A DNA stretch of 46,890 nt from Bacteroidales bacterium. GTDB taxonomy: Bacteria > Bacteroidota > Bacteroidia > Bacteroidales > GCA-2748055. The stretch spans positions 62,279 to 109,168 of the forward strand of contig JAOZQY010000004.1 in assembly GCA_029931975.1 (NCBI GenBank). Reading direction: 5' to 3'. How positions within the stretch are numbered: the stretch's first letter is position 1; each line of letters begins with the position of its first letter. Below are positions 7,310-16,112 of this stretch, piece after piece. The notes under the pieces were generated by a model. That model searched no databases. It saw only the letters and a list, made by a program, of their open reading frames with translations, and was not told the DNA's origin. A program made the position numbers and the translations under genes.

Positions 7310-8833
7310 TTATTCCAGAATGATTGAACTTAATTCAAAACCAGTTAGTTGATTGGGATGCCGGGAGCCAAAAGCCGCTGTATGTTCCGTATCCCAAAGT
7401 AGTTTGTTTCCTTCGAATTTGAAGGTGAAGTTCATGCTCTGGGGTGTTTCGTAGTAGATCAGGTTTACCCTGTAAATGTCCGGGGCTTCCCAGGCACCGC
7501 TGGCGGCTACCTTTTGAGAGACCAGTTGTGGATGGGGCAGAACTCCCGGCTCTGTTTTTTGGAAGCCCGCTTTTAAGGTATATGTTTCCTGGTCAGTGTT
7601 GATGGTGAGTTCGGTGGGTGAAGCTTCAAAATTGAAGGAAATGCTACGGATGGAACGGTTGTTTTCATCCAGGGTGTAGGTAAGTCCGGATAACTCTGAT
7701 GCCAGGGTGGAGCTTTCTTCTCCCTTTGCTAAAGTCATAGCCAGATCCTGCAGTTTTTGATTCATCTGCTTCACTCCCTCCTGATCGGCCGGGAGGGAGC
7801 CTTCCTTAAAGGCCGGAAGCAGGTGCTCCCAAACCACGTTAAGGATTCCCTGCAGATCGTCCGATCCGGAGGTGATGGCCAGCACAGCATCCTGCTCGGG
7901 CAATACCAGGCAGTACTGACCAAAGGCCCCATCGCCCCGGTATGCATTGTGCCGGCACTGCCAGAACTGGTAACCATAACCCTGGTCCCAGTCGCTCTCC
8001 GGGTTGCTTCCATTTGAAGTCTGGTTGCCGGTTGCAGCTTCCACCCAGGCTTCAGAAATCAACTCTTTTCCTTCCCATTTCCCCTTCTGAAGGTAGAGTT
8101 GACCCAGTTTGGAGATATCTTCAGTGCGTACACTTAGTCCCCATCCTCCCACATTGATGCCCATGGGATCCGTTTCCCAGGTGGGATTTTTAATGCCCAG
8201 AGGCTCAAAGAGGCGGGGTGTGAGATAGTCCAGTGTGCTTATGCCGGTCACTTTCTGGATGATGGCCGAACACATATAGGTGGCCATGCTGTTGTATTGG
8301 AAATGGGTCCCCGGTTTAAAGTCTACCGGGTGGGCCAGGAAGGCTTTCGGCCAGTTGTCTGTTTTCATGTTCCGGAAGGTGGGTTCGTGCAAATGCCCGG
8401 TGTTCATCCGGAGCAGGTCGCTAATGCGCATGGCTTTCAGATTGGCGGAAGGTTCTTCCGGGACATCTTCCGGGAAAAAGGAGATCACCAGGTCATCGAT
8501 ACTTAACAATCCCTCATCCTGTGCGATCCCGATGGCAGTGGAGGTAAAGCTTTTGGAAAGTGACCACAATAGGTGGTTACTCTCCGGGTTATATGGTGCC
8601 CACCACCCCTGGGCCACAATGTTGCCGTGCCTGCGCAGCATCACGCTGTGTATGGCATCGGGCTGTGCAGCTTCCAGTGCCTCCACAAAGTGCATAATGT
8701 CTCTGGACGAGATCCCCGCTTCCTCGGGGGTGCTGTGACCAATGGTGCTGTTGGTTTCATTATTCTGTACTGTGGAACATGCGGTGATTCCCAGCAGCGG
8801 AATCAGAGTAAGGATGAAAAGGAGTTTTCTCAT
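7310..8833 (-). CDS. Serine hydrolase lipoprotein, beta-lactamase (class C/PBP) family
   Basis: A 507-residue protein. The N-terminus is a lipoprotein signal ending LLGITAC, with lipidated Cys19. The catalytic SxxK motif is Ser91-Leu-Ser-Lys94 (WSLSKSFTS) and a Tyr motif follows as QYNSMATYMC. The beta-lactamase fold spans about residues 35-350; the C-terminal about 130 residues form a separate beta-rich domain. Such proteins act as esterases, peptidases or D-amino-acid hydrolases rather than true beta-lactamases. It is anchored in the envelope. It lies 14 bases after the octaheme cytochrome gene and 21 bases ahead of tdh, so co-transcription is likely, though the three products have no obvious common pathway. 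Confidence 0.85.
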   Translation of the reverse strand: MRKLLFILTLIPLLGITACSTVQNNETNSTIGHSTPEEAGISSRDIMHFVEALEAAQPDAIHSVMLRRHGNIVAQGWWAPYNPESNHLLWSLSKSFTSTAIGIAQDEGLLSIDDLVISFFPEDVPEEPSANLKAMRISDLLRMNTGHLHEPTFRNMKTDNWPKAFLAHPVDFKPGTHFQYNSMATYMCSAIIQKVTGISTLDYLTPRLFEPLGIKNPTWETDPMGINVGGWGLSVRTEDISKLGQLYLQKGKWEGKELISEAWVEAATGNQTSNGSNPESDWDQGYGYQFWQCRHNAYRGDGAFGQYCLVLPEQDAVLAITSGSDDLQGILNVVWEHLLPAFKEGSLPADQEGVKQMNQKLQDLAMTLAKGEESSTLASELSGLTYTLDENNRSIRSISFNFEASPTELTINTDQETYTLKAGFQKTEPGVLPHPQLVSQKVAASGAWEAPDIYRVNLIYYETPQSMNFTFKFEGNKLLWDTEHTAAFGSRHPNQLTGFELSSIILE

Positions 8834-8847
8834 ATTCAGCTTATGGA

Positions 8848-10215
8848 TTATTTGCTTCTTCCGCCAATACGCATGGGATCGTCTTTATATCCCAGCTTCT
8901 CCCAGTCCAGTCGTTTAGATCCATTTCTGCTGTGACAGGCAGTACACCGCAATGATTTGGAGGCAGGGGCCACCATATGATTGATGGGCCAGTACATCTC
9001 TGTTTCGACAAAACCATATTTTCCGGAATAGTCCAGATTGATCTCGGTCATTCCCAGTTTGGATGCTTTGTCCCAATTGAAGGTTTTCCAGTAGCCATCT
9101 TTTCCAAAGAGTTTCGGAGCGATTAAATAGTTGTTTTTTGAATCGTAGATCTGTTTGCCCCGCATTACTTTGAAGGGTGTGATTTTAGCCGATTCATCAT
9201 CGATGCTTCCTCTGAGGCTGTTAAGTTCGACCACTTTCTCGGGATCTAGTTTATCCCCGAACTGATAGTAATCGGCCCGACCGTTGTGCCACCCGTATTC
9301 CGGGACGATATTCTTTGCCCATAGGAAATCGCCTTTCTTCTTATCATAGAGCGGCATCCCGAGCTCATCTTTCTCAACACTCTTGTTCTGTCCGGCTGTG
9401 GACCAGTCCCACCATATCTTGGTAGGTTCTTCACGGGCAAAAGTGGGAATGTGGCAGGTTTCACATGCCACCGATCCGATGTGGTCATTCACTATTTTCC
9501 TGGTATGAGGTTTCTCATCGTGGCAATCCAGGCAAGAAATGTGGTTGGTGCCGGCGGCCAGTGAGCCGTGACTTGCCCCCAGGATCTGGTGGTTCTCTCC
9601 GGCGTGACAGTCGGAACAGCTGAATCCTAGATTTCCCATATGAACGTCCAGTTTCGGGGATGGATTTATCATGCTTCCATCCATATCTCCATGTTTCACC
9701 CCGGTTCCGCCACCACCATTGAAATGGCATACACTGCAGTTTTGAATGGTGGTTGGCCCCACACTTTGGGCCACCTTGACCAGGTCCACTGAAGGATCAG
9801 GCATTCCTGCTCCTGTCGGAAATTTCTTATAGCTTCCGGTCTGGTCGTGACAGATCAGACAGTCAATATTGTTACCATCAGTGAAGTTGAAGGTGTTATC
9901 CTTCCAGCCGTAACCTATATGACAGCTGGTACAACGGGCCCAGTTTGAGGAGAGGGATATACAATAGTTATTGATAAGGTTTTGTTTACCCAGTCGCATC
10001 GTTACACCCTCCTTATTGACAAACTTATCACCCAGCCAGTTCCAGTGCCTGCTACGCATAATATCCTGATCAATCCCGTCATGGCACATCAGGCAGGTTT
10101 CTGTTACTTCCTGGGGACTTGTAAAAGGGCCTTTCATATATTCAGAATGATCTTCCTGTGCAAAAACGGTGAGACCAAATACTAGCGTGAAAAGTACTGT
10201 TGTCAGGGTTTTCAT
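8848..10215 (-). CDS. Octaheme c-type cytochrome, tetrathionate reductase (OTR) family
   Basis: A 455-residue exported protein (signal about 1-19, ending FGLTVFA). I count eight CxxCH heme-binding motifs: CLMCH, CTSCH, CLICH, CSVCH, CSDCH, CLDCH, CETCH and CTACH. The spacing and segments such as CTSCHIGYGWKD and CHFNGGGGTGVKHGDMD match the OTR family of Shewanella-type octaheme tetrathionate reductases, which reduce tetrathionate and, in vitro, nitrite or hydroxylamine. It should be a soluble periplasmic electron acceptor or terminal reductase. No quinol-oxidising partner is adjacent. It heads the minus-strand set with the serine hydrolase and tdh. The true substrate cannot be read from sequence. 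Confidence 0.9.
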   Translation of the reverse strand: MKTLTTVLFTLVFGLTVFAQEDHSEYMKGPFTSPQEVTETCLMCHDGIDQDIMRSRHWNWLGDKFVNKEGVTMRLGKQNLINNYCISLSSNWARCTSCHIGYGWKDNTFNFTDGNNIDCLICHDQTGSYKKFPTGAGMPDPSVDLVKVAQSVGPTTIQNCSVCHFNGGGGTGVKHGDMDGSMINPSPKLDVHMGNLGFSCSDCHAGENHQILGASHGSLAAGTNHISCLDCHDEKPHTRKIVNDHIGSVACETCHIPTFAREEPTKIWWDWSTAGQNKSVEKDELGMPLYDKKKGDFLWAKNIVPEYGWHNGRADYYQFGDKLDPEKVVELNSLRGSIDDESAKITPFKVMRGKQIYDSKNNYLIAPKLFGKDGYWKTFNWDKASKLGMTEINLDYSGKYGFVETEMYWPINHMVAPASKSLRCTACHSRNGSKRLDWEKLGYKDDPMRIGGRSK

Positions 10216-10328
10216 ATCATACAGTTTTAGGATTAACTAAATGTATAATATTTTTACGATTCCCGCTAAAGATATCTTGCTGTTATAGGGAACAGTTTTT
10301 ATTGCTTCGCATCAGCAGGGGAATTGAC

Positions 10329-10568
10329 TCATTTCTTTTTCTTAATCTGAACCGCATCGGCATTGTATGAGAATACCTCCTCCAAAGATGTATCAAAGAT
10401 TTGGGCAAAACGGAAGGCCAGTTCCAGGGAAGGGGAGTAACTCCCCTTCTCTATGGCCACGATGGTCTGCCTTGATACCTTCACCCTGTCTGCCAGCTCC
10501 TGCTGGGTCATTTCGCCGGTATTGAACCGTAGCTTGCGAATGTTATTCTGTATGCTGCTTTTCGTCAT
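10329..10568 (-). CDS. XRE-family helix-turn-helix regulator
   Basis: I choose the start at 10568 (MTKSSIQNNIRKLRF, 79 residues), which begins one base after the stop codon of the upstream membrane protein gene; a longer frame would overlap that gene by 38 bases. The HTH is residues about 20-45 (MTQQELADRVKVSRQTIVAIE), followed by the usual SYSPSLELAFRFAQIF helices and a Lys-rich tail (IKKKK). This compact form is typical of YozG-like regulators that pair with a small membrane protein. A palindrome over the operon's promoter (11089-11118) is a likely binding site, so autoregulation is the simplest model. Confidence 0.9.
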   Translation of the reverse strand: MTKSSIQNNIRKLRFNTGEMTQQELADRVKVSRQTIVAIEKGSYSPSLELAFRFAQIFDTSLEEVFSYNADAVQIKKKK

Positions 10569-10569
10569 C

Positions 10570-11016
10570 TCAGATTCCTTTGCGGTAGTAATAGATTTGC
10601 GAGCCATTGTCGACGATCTCAGCGATTAGCCCGAAAATAACAAAAGCAATGAATATCCAGTGCACCGGCATACCCAGGGCCAGACCTATCACTGAAATGA
10701 CAAAACCGCTGGTAAATGCGTAATAGGAATTACGTGTGCCTTTCAATTTGACCAGTTTGTCCCGCTCATCCTCCACCGGCGCCTCCATTTCCCGGGTGGC
10801 AATGGCATTGATGATATGGAAAACAATTTGTATGATTATGCGTATTGCAACAGATATGCCTATGAAGACGAGGAATACAATCCCCCAGGTTCTGTAGTCT
10901 TCTCGTAAATCGAATTGTCCCTGCAGCTGTCGTTGATATACCATCCAGGCATAGATTGCTGTTACCAACAATCCGCTGAAAATGTTGACGATATTTTGTT
11001 TCTCTTGATAAGTCAT
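10570..11016 (-). CDS. Small membrane protein paired with XRE regulator
   Basis: A 148-residue protein with four hydrophobic segments: about residues 11-28 (IFSGLLVTAIYAWMVY), 44-70 (WGIVFLVFIGISVAIRI...), 100-117 (FVISVIGLALGMPV) and 119-137 (WIFIAFVIFGLIAEIV). The middle loop has EAPVEDERDKLVKLKGTRNSYY, like the DERD motif of DUF2178-type proteins that are encoded with XRE regulators. It may sense membrane state or modulate the regulator, but no activity is established. It is the first gene of the pair, with a good promoter 55-85 bases upstream. Confidence 0.85.
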   Translation of the reverse strand: MTYQEKQNIVNIFSGLLVTAIYAWMVYQRQLQGQFDLREDYRTWGIVFLVFIGISVAIRIIIQIVFHIINAIATREMEAPVEDERDKLVKLKGTRNSYYAFTSGFVISVIGLALGMPVHWIFIAFVIFGLIAEIVDNGSQIYYYRKGI

Positions 11017-11070
11017 GATTTCAAAGGATTATGTATGTTTAACTATACTATATGTAAATGTATCTTTACA

Positions 11071-11100
11071 CAAAGATAAGTAAATTATATATAATGTCAA
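11071..11100 (-). promoter_or_regulatory. Bacteroidota-type promoter of the membrane protein/XRE operon
   Basis: On the minus strand TTG (plus 11098-11100) is followed by exactly 19 bases and then TATCTTTG (plus 11071-11078). This matches the TTG-N19-TAnnTTTG consensus recognised by the Bacteroidota housekeeping sigma factor. Transcription would start near 11065, leaving a leader of about 50 bases before the start at 11016. Confidence 0.8.
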
Positions 11101-11118
11101 GTAAACACGACATTATAT
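11089..11118. promoter_or_regulatory. Operator-like inverted repeat over the -33 element
   Basis: Perfect 10-base arms ATATAATGTC (11089-11098) and GACATTATAT (11109-11118) are separated by 10 bases. One arm lies inside the promoter spacer and its last base is the first base of the -33 triplet. This is where a repressor would block RNA polymerase. The XRE regulator encoded downstream is the natural candidate. A second repeat, TATCTTT-ACAC-AAAGATA (11061-11078), overlaps the -7 box. Confidence 0.65.
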
Positions 11119-11201
11119 TTTGAAATGCACTACTTGTGACCAGGCAGGGCCGAGCTGCAAGAATTAGCTTTGTGGGATTGGAAGAAATAAATTAAAATAA
11201 A

Positions 11202-11232
11202 TCAGGATCCCATGTCATGCACAGGATCCTGA
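11202..11232 (-). terminator. Terminator of the 1549-residue repeat protein gene
   Basis: Nine-base perfect arms TCAGGATCC (11202-11210) and GGATCCTGA (11224-11232) flank a 13-base loop. Read on the minus strand they are followed by a TTTATTTTAAT tract. The hairpin lies 17 bases after the stop at 11249. Confidence 0.75.
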
Positions 11233-11248
11233 AATTTTAAGAATCACT

Positions 11249-14200
11249 CTATTTTATTAACAATCGCTTGCTAATTGCACCGGCTCTGATGATGTACATA
11301 CCATCATGAAGATCAGAGATCTGTATGGTGCCTGATATCTCATTCTCAAATTGGAACTGCTTGACCAGGTTTCCCATAATCGAGTAAAGCTCAAGGGTTC
11401 CGGTAAAGGGCTCAGCAAAGCGCAAACGTACAACTTCACTGGCCGGATTGGGATAGAAGGTGAAGCTATTCATCAATTCCTGTTGAATTCCCACTGTGGC
11501 TTCCATTACAATATCAATGGTCATTGTTGCTTCAGTAGTTTCAAATGCGGTAGATTCAATATCAAAGTATCCTGCCTTTGTTACTGTATAGTGGTAAGAG
11601 CCTGCTGCCAATTCGGTGGATGTTTCACCGTTTGCATCAGTGGCCATTAATGCGGCTCCGTTTACCATTACTACAGCGTTTTGAACTGGGGAGGATGTGA
11701 GTGAATTGGTAATTTTGAATATTACCTCATTCATGCTACCAAAGGCAATTTGTACCGGGCTATCTGCCGGATTGAATATGCCAGAGGCTGTATTGGAAAT
11801 ATCTGCATAGTGATAGCTAATGAATTCCAGAATAGAACCTCTTCTGTCGTCACGGTACTTCGGAATGGGCAGACTGATTGTACCACCTGTCCCGGTGGAG
11901 AAGGCACTAATCTTTTTTGTTTTCAAATCATTACTCTCATTGAAATAATCACCTGAAATCAGCAAGCTTACAGGGGCTGGACTTCCATCCACCGTTGTTT
12001 CGAATGTTGTTGATCCAATATCAATATTCTCAGTTGATGCACCTGAAACTTCAAGATTTGCCGTATGGAATACATTGTCATAGGCATCAGGAACATAACC
12101 AAGCCAATCTATTAATGGCGCTTCGTTTCCAGCTTTATTCAAATAGGTAAATGTTGTACCATCAATGGTAATGGTCTCATTCTTTCCGACTGTGTAGACC
12201 ATGAAGTCGTAGCTACCATCAGGCAAGCCCAGGGTGATTTCTCCCGAAGCATCGCTGACAGCGATGAGATCTTCGATACGAATGCCTATCCCCTTCACAG
12301 CTTGTCCACCGGAAGTGATCACAAATACTACATCGTTGGCTGAAGGCAATGCAACCAGAACCGGACTGTCATTTGGGTCAAATTTCCCGTTCACCATTCC
12401 CAGCAAATCCTCAAAGAAGTAGTTCTTAAATTCAAGGATGGGACCTTCTCGGCTGGTGCGGTGAGTAGGCAGGGGAATGCTGATATTCCCAGTGGCATTA
12501 CTTCTTACCTGGACAATGGTTTTGACCTGCCTGTCTCCACTTCGGTTAATATAGTCTGCTTTTACGGCAAAGTCGGCAGGCGCTGCAACACCCCCAACGG
12601 TGGTCATAAATGCAGTAGTTGCCAGAGCAATGCTTATACTGGCATCGCCTGAGACAATTACAGAACCTCTGTTAAAGATATTGTCGTAGCGGTTGTCATA
12701 ATCAGATCCACCGATATCCAGATAGTTAAACGATTCTCCACCCACAGTCAGTGTTTCATCAAGGCCCATGGTCATTACTAAATAATCATATTCTCCTACG
12801 GGCAGATTCAGCACAATCTGACCTGAGGCATCTGTGGTGGCTTTTATTTTATTCACACCTATAGTCATTCCCTGAACAGGATTAGCACCGCTCATTACCG
12901 TAAAGGTGATGATATGTTCGGCGGGAATGTTTATTTCGACCGGACTAATACCTGGGTCGAAAAGACCCTGAGTGCTAAGCGCCAGATCTGAATAAAAGTA
13001 GTTATAGTATTCAAGGGTGTCACCATTGCGGTTGTCTCTGGATATTGGCAATGGAACAGAAATGATTCCCGAAGCGTTGCTGGTCAAGGTAGTTAGAGTT
13101 TTACGTTTCGCCATATCGTTCTCATTTATATACCCGGCTGAGATATCAAATTCCAGGGATGCTGCAGTTCCTCCAATTGTGGTTTGGAATGTGCTTGAAG
13201 TAAGCGCAATATTCACTGAAGCCGCACCCGAAACAGTAAAGGGGGTATTTTCAATAAATATATTATCAAATGCATCTGGAGTTCCGCTTCCACCCTTATC
13301 CAGAAAGGTGACTGTATTGTCACCCACTGTAATGGTCTCCGGGCTTCCATCGGTATATACTGAATAGCTGTGATCTCCGGCAGGAAGGTTGATGATCACC
13401 TGGCCCGAAGCATTGGTTTGGTAGGCTTCTCCATTCACTCCAACGGAGATTCCTTCCACTGCAGTTCCTCCGGCTTCAACAGTAAATGTTGTCTCATAGA
13501 GTGTTGGAAAGTCAATCAAAACCGGATTGTCGTCTACTTCGAAAGTATCGGTTAACAATCCGCTCAAGGCCCAGTACTGGTAATAGGAGAAGGCCAGGGT
13601 ATCATCATTTCTTGTATTCCGATGAGTTGGCAGGGGCAAGGCAATATCGCCACTGGCATTGCTGGTTAATTCTGCAATGGTTTTGATTTTGCCTCCTGAA
13701 TATTCTGCAATCACATCGAAACTGGCAGATGCATCAACTCCCTCCACTTTGGTTTTAAATGGCGTTAAGGGTAAAACCACATCTTTTGTACCCGCACCTG
13801 AAACTGTCAGGGCTGCGTTGGCCACAAAGATATTTTCGTAGCTATCCTCTCTACCTTCTCTTCCACCGTCATCTTTGTAGATATATGTATCTCCTCCGAT
13901 CTTAAAAGATTCAGGATAGTTGCCTGAGAAAACGGTGTAATAATATGTGCCATCAGGTAGCTCAAAGCTAAGCTCTCCCTGTGCATCTGTCTGGAGTATT
14001 TGTTCTCCAATGCGCACATAAATACCCTGGACTGCAGCGCCCCCAGCAGAAATGGAAAAGTCAACAGTACTTACAGCAGGTAATGTTACACTCACCGGGC
14101 TTACCAGAGGATCAAAAGCAATGGTGTTATTGCCGTGGCCGGCGCTGGTATAGAATGTATCAAAACTCAGGATATTTCCCTCCCTGTCATCCCTGTGGGT

Positions 14201-15898
14201 GGGCAAAGGCGCAGTGATTGTTCCGCTCTCATTGCTACTTAAAGTGGTAATGGTTTTGTTTTTCAGAGTACCATTCCGGTTCATATATTCTGCAATAATA
14301 TCAAAATTCACAGAAGCAACACTTCCTCCAACTGTTGTATTGAATGTGGTGGCAGGGAGAGTAATGCTTTTAGTCGCTGCAGCAGTAATGCTGATTGGAC
14401 TTGTATTAACAAATACATTATCATATCTGTCACTACTACTACTTCCTCCGTCATCATTGTAGATAAAAGAGTTGGTACCTATGGTAAGCTTTTCAGGGCT
14501 TCCTGCAATATAAAGCATGTACGAGTAGTCTCCTGCAGGCAAAATGAAGGAGGCCAGACCATTTACATCTGTTTTCTCTGTTGCTTCATCGATTCGGATG
14601 GTAATTCCTCCAACTCCCATACCGGAGGACTGAACATTAAAGGTAAGTTCATGCCTTGCTGGTAAATCTATAGTAATCAGGCTCCCGTCAGGAGTGAATG
14701 TGTTTGTATAAATACCGGAAAGTGCGGAGTATGAATAGTTGGAGAAAGCCAGGGTATCATCATTTCTTGTATTCCGATGAGTTGGCAGGGGCAGGGCAAT
14801 ATCGCCACTGGCAGAGCTGGTGAGCTGAGCAATGGTTTTAATTTTGCCCCCGGAGTATTCTGCAAAAAGCTCAAAATCAAGGGATGCATCCACCCCTTGA
14901 TCTTTTGTCTTAAATGGGACTACAAGCAAGTCCACATCTTTTGTGCTTGCACCTGAAACTGTCACAGCTGCGTTTTTCACAAAGATATTATCGTAGCTAT
15001 CCTCTTCGCCCTCTCTTCCTCCATCATCCTTGTAGATATATGTATCTCCTCCGATCTTAAAAGATTCAGGATAGCCACCTGAAAATACTGAATAGTAGTA
15101 GGTTCCATCGGGCAAATCGAGACTAAGCTGTCCAAGAGCATCAGTTTTCAGGGTTTCACCGGCAACAGTCACATAAATACCTTCAACTGCTGTACCCCCT
15201 GCAGTAATGGTAAAATCAAGCCTTGCCTCCGTTGGAATTGCAACATTCACCGGGCCTACCAAGGGGTCAAATGCAGTGATATTTTGTTCATATAGATCGC
15301 TGGTAAAATAGGAATCAAAGCTCAGGATGTTTCCCTGTCTGTCGTCCCTGTGTGTGGGTAAGGGGACGCTAACTGTACCACTTTCATCGCTAGTTACGGT
15401 AGTTAGAGTCTTGGTTTTAAGACTGTTGTTTCTATTGAGATATTCTGCCAGAACGTTAAAAACTCCCGATGCTGCACTACCACCGACAGTGGTAGTAAAG
15501 GTGGTGGAGGTAATAGTGGCATCAACACTTGTTTCTCCTGAAACGGTGAAGCTGGTGGGGGACTTAAAAATATTATTGTATCTGTCGTCAGGATCACTTC
15601 CGCCTGTTTCATAGTAGTTGAAGGTAGAGGACCCCACAACTATGGGCTCAGTAGAACTGGCGGTATAGACCATATAGGTGTAGTCTCCGTCGGGAAGAAA
15701 TACTGTTGCCACGCCTAGAGCGTTGGTCTTAAGTACTATCCCTTCAACCCCAAGGGAAATTCCCTTCACAGGAGTTCCATCCGAAGTGACAGTAAAACTT
15801 ACCTTATTTTGAGCCAAACTAGTGGCTGCCAATGATAAAAATAACAAAATGACTACACCTGGCAGCCATTTTAAGCGCTTGGTAAATGTTGAAATCAT
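11249..15898 (-). CDS. Giant T9SS-exported repeat protein
   Basis: A 1549-residue protein. Signal peptide about 1-30 (ending ATSLAQ). Seven full repeats of roughly 190-200 residues start near 31, 225, 415, 611, 801, 994 and 1188, with a half repeat near 1390. Each full repeat has a carboxypeptidase-regulatory-like beta segment (for example AVEGIYVTVAG, then LPDGTYYYSV) followed by a second segment with PLPTHRD and SFDSYF-type motifs. From about 1476 the protein has a type A T9SS sorting domain (FTFYPNPASEVVRLRF ... GMYIIRAGAISKRLLIK). It is therefore exported through the outer membrane and probably attached to the cell surface. No catalytic motif is seen, so an adhesive or structural role is inferred. 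It stands alone, with its own terminator. Confidence 0.9.
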   Translation of the reverse strand: MISTFTKRLKWLPGVVILLFLSLAATSLAQNKVSFTVTSDGTPVKGISLGVEGIVLKTNALGVATVFLPDGDYTYMVYTASSTEPIVVGSSTFNYYETGGSDPDDRYNNIFKSPTSFTVSGETSVDATITSTTFTTTVGGSAASGVFNVLAEYLNRNNSLKTKTLTTVTSDESGTVSVPLPTHRDDRQGNILSFDSYFTSDLYEQNITAFDPLVGPVNVAIPTEARLDFTITAGGTAVEGIYVTVAGETLKTDALGQLSLDLPDGTYYYSVFSGGYPESFKIGGDTYIYKDDGGREGEEDSYDNIFVKNAAVTVSGASTKDVDLLVVPFKTKDQGVDASLDFELFAEYSGGKIKTIAQLTSSASGDIALPLPTHRNTRNDDTLAFSNYSYSALSGIYTNTFTPDGSLITIDLPARHELTFNVQSSGMGVGGITIRIDEATEKTDVNGLASFILPAGDYSYMLYIAGSPEKLTIGTNSFIYNDDGGSSSSDRYDNVFVNTSPISITAAATKSITLPATTFNTTVGGSVASVNFDIIAEYMNRNGTLKNKTITTLSSNESGTITAPLPTHRDDREGNILSFDTFYTSAGHGNNTIAFDPLVSPVSVTLPAVSTVDFSISAGGAAVQGIYVRIGEQILQTDAQGELSFELPDGTYYYTVFSGNYPESFKIGGDTYIYKDDGGREGREDSYENIFVANAALTVSGAGTKDVVLPLTPFKTKVEGVDASASFDVIAEYSGGKIKTIAELTSNASGDIALPLPTHRNTRNDDTLAFSYYQYWALSGLLTDTFEVDDNPVLIDFPTLYETTFTVEAGGTAVEGISVGVNGEAYQTNASGQVIINLPAGDHSYSVYTDGSPETITVGDNTVTFLDKGGSGTPDAFDNIFIENTPFTVSGAASVNIALTSSTFQTTIGGTAASLEFDISAGYINENDMAKRKTLTTLTSNASGIISVPLPISRDNRNGDTLEYYNYFYSDLALSTQGLFDPGISPVEINIPAEHIITFTVMSGANPVQGMTIGVNKIKATTDASGQIVLNLPVGEYDYLVMTMGLDETLTVGGESFNYLDIGGSDYDNRYDNIFNRGSVIVSGDASISIALATTAFMTTVGGVAAPADFAVKADYINRSGDRQVKTIVQVRSNATGNISIPLPTHRTSREGPILEFKNYFFEDLLGMVNGKFDPNDSPVLVALPSANDVVFVITSGGQAVKGIGIRIEDLIAVSDASGEITLGLPDGSYDFMVYTVGKNETITIDGTTFTYLNKAGNEAPLIDWLGYVPDAYDNVFHTANLEVSGASTENIDIGSTTFETTVDGSPAPVSLLISGDYFNESNDLKTKKISAFSTGTGGTISLPIPKYRDDRRGSILEFISYHYADISNTASGIFNPADSPVQIAFGSMNEVIFKITNSLTSSPVQNAVVMVNGAALMATDANGETSTELAAGSYHYTVTKAGYFDIESTAFETTEATMTIDIVMEATVGIQQELMNSFTFYPNPASEVVRLRFAEPFTGTLELYSIMGNLVKQFQFENEISGTIQISDLHDGMYIIRAGAISKRLLIK
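11700..15808 (-). repeat. Tandem protein-coding repeats in the T9SS protein
   Basis: The repeats are about 580 bases each. Superimposed on this is a larger unit of exactly 1155 bases. The DNA around 13591-13660 and 13790-13920 is nearly identical to that around 14746-14815 and 14945-15075, including the shared ATATATGTATCTCCTCC segment at 13882 and 15037. This means a two-repeat block was duplicated more recently than the other repeats diverged, or is kept alike by gene conversion. Confidence 0.8.
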
Positions 15899-16112
15899 AG
15901 GATTTTTTTGAGTTGTTAAACTTTTGAGTTTATTAGCCCATTAGGTTAATTGCTTTTAGCCTAAATTCAGAAACGTGGGACTGCTATTTTGCAGGAAATC
16001 ATTCAGACTTTTGTGGATGAGCGTATTGACCACTATTGGTTTTCAAACCATGGGGCAAAATGAAAAGTATGCCCGGGTTGAGAATATGGTCTATGCAATA
16101 TTAAAACATGAT

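Noticed and set aside
10265-10310. CTGTT...AACAG hairpin followed by TTTTTATT
   Set aside because: Only five base pairs, and the T-tract is on the plus strand where no gene ends.
11474-15808. Possible CRISPR or non-coding repeat array
   Set aside because: The repeats are about 580 bases, in one coding frame, and encode a repeated protein domain, not short repeats with spacers.
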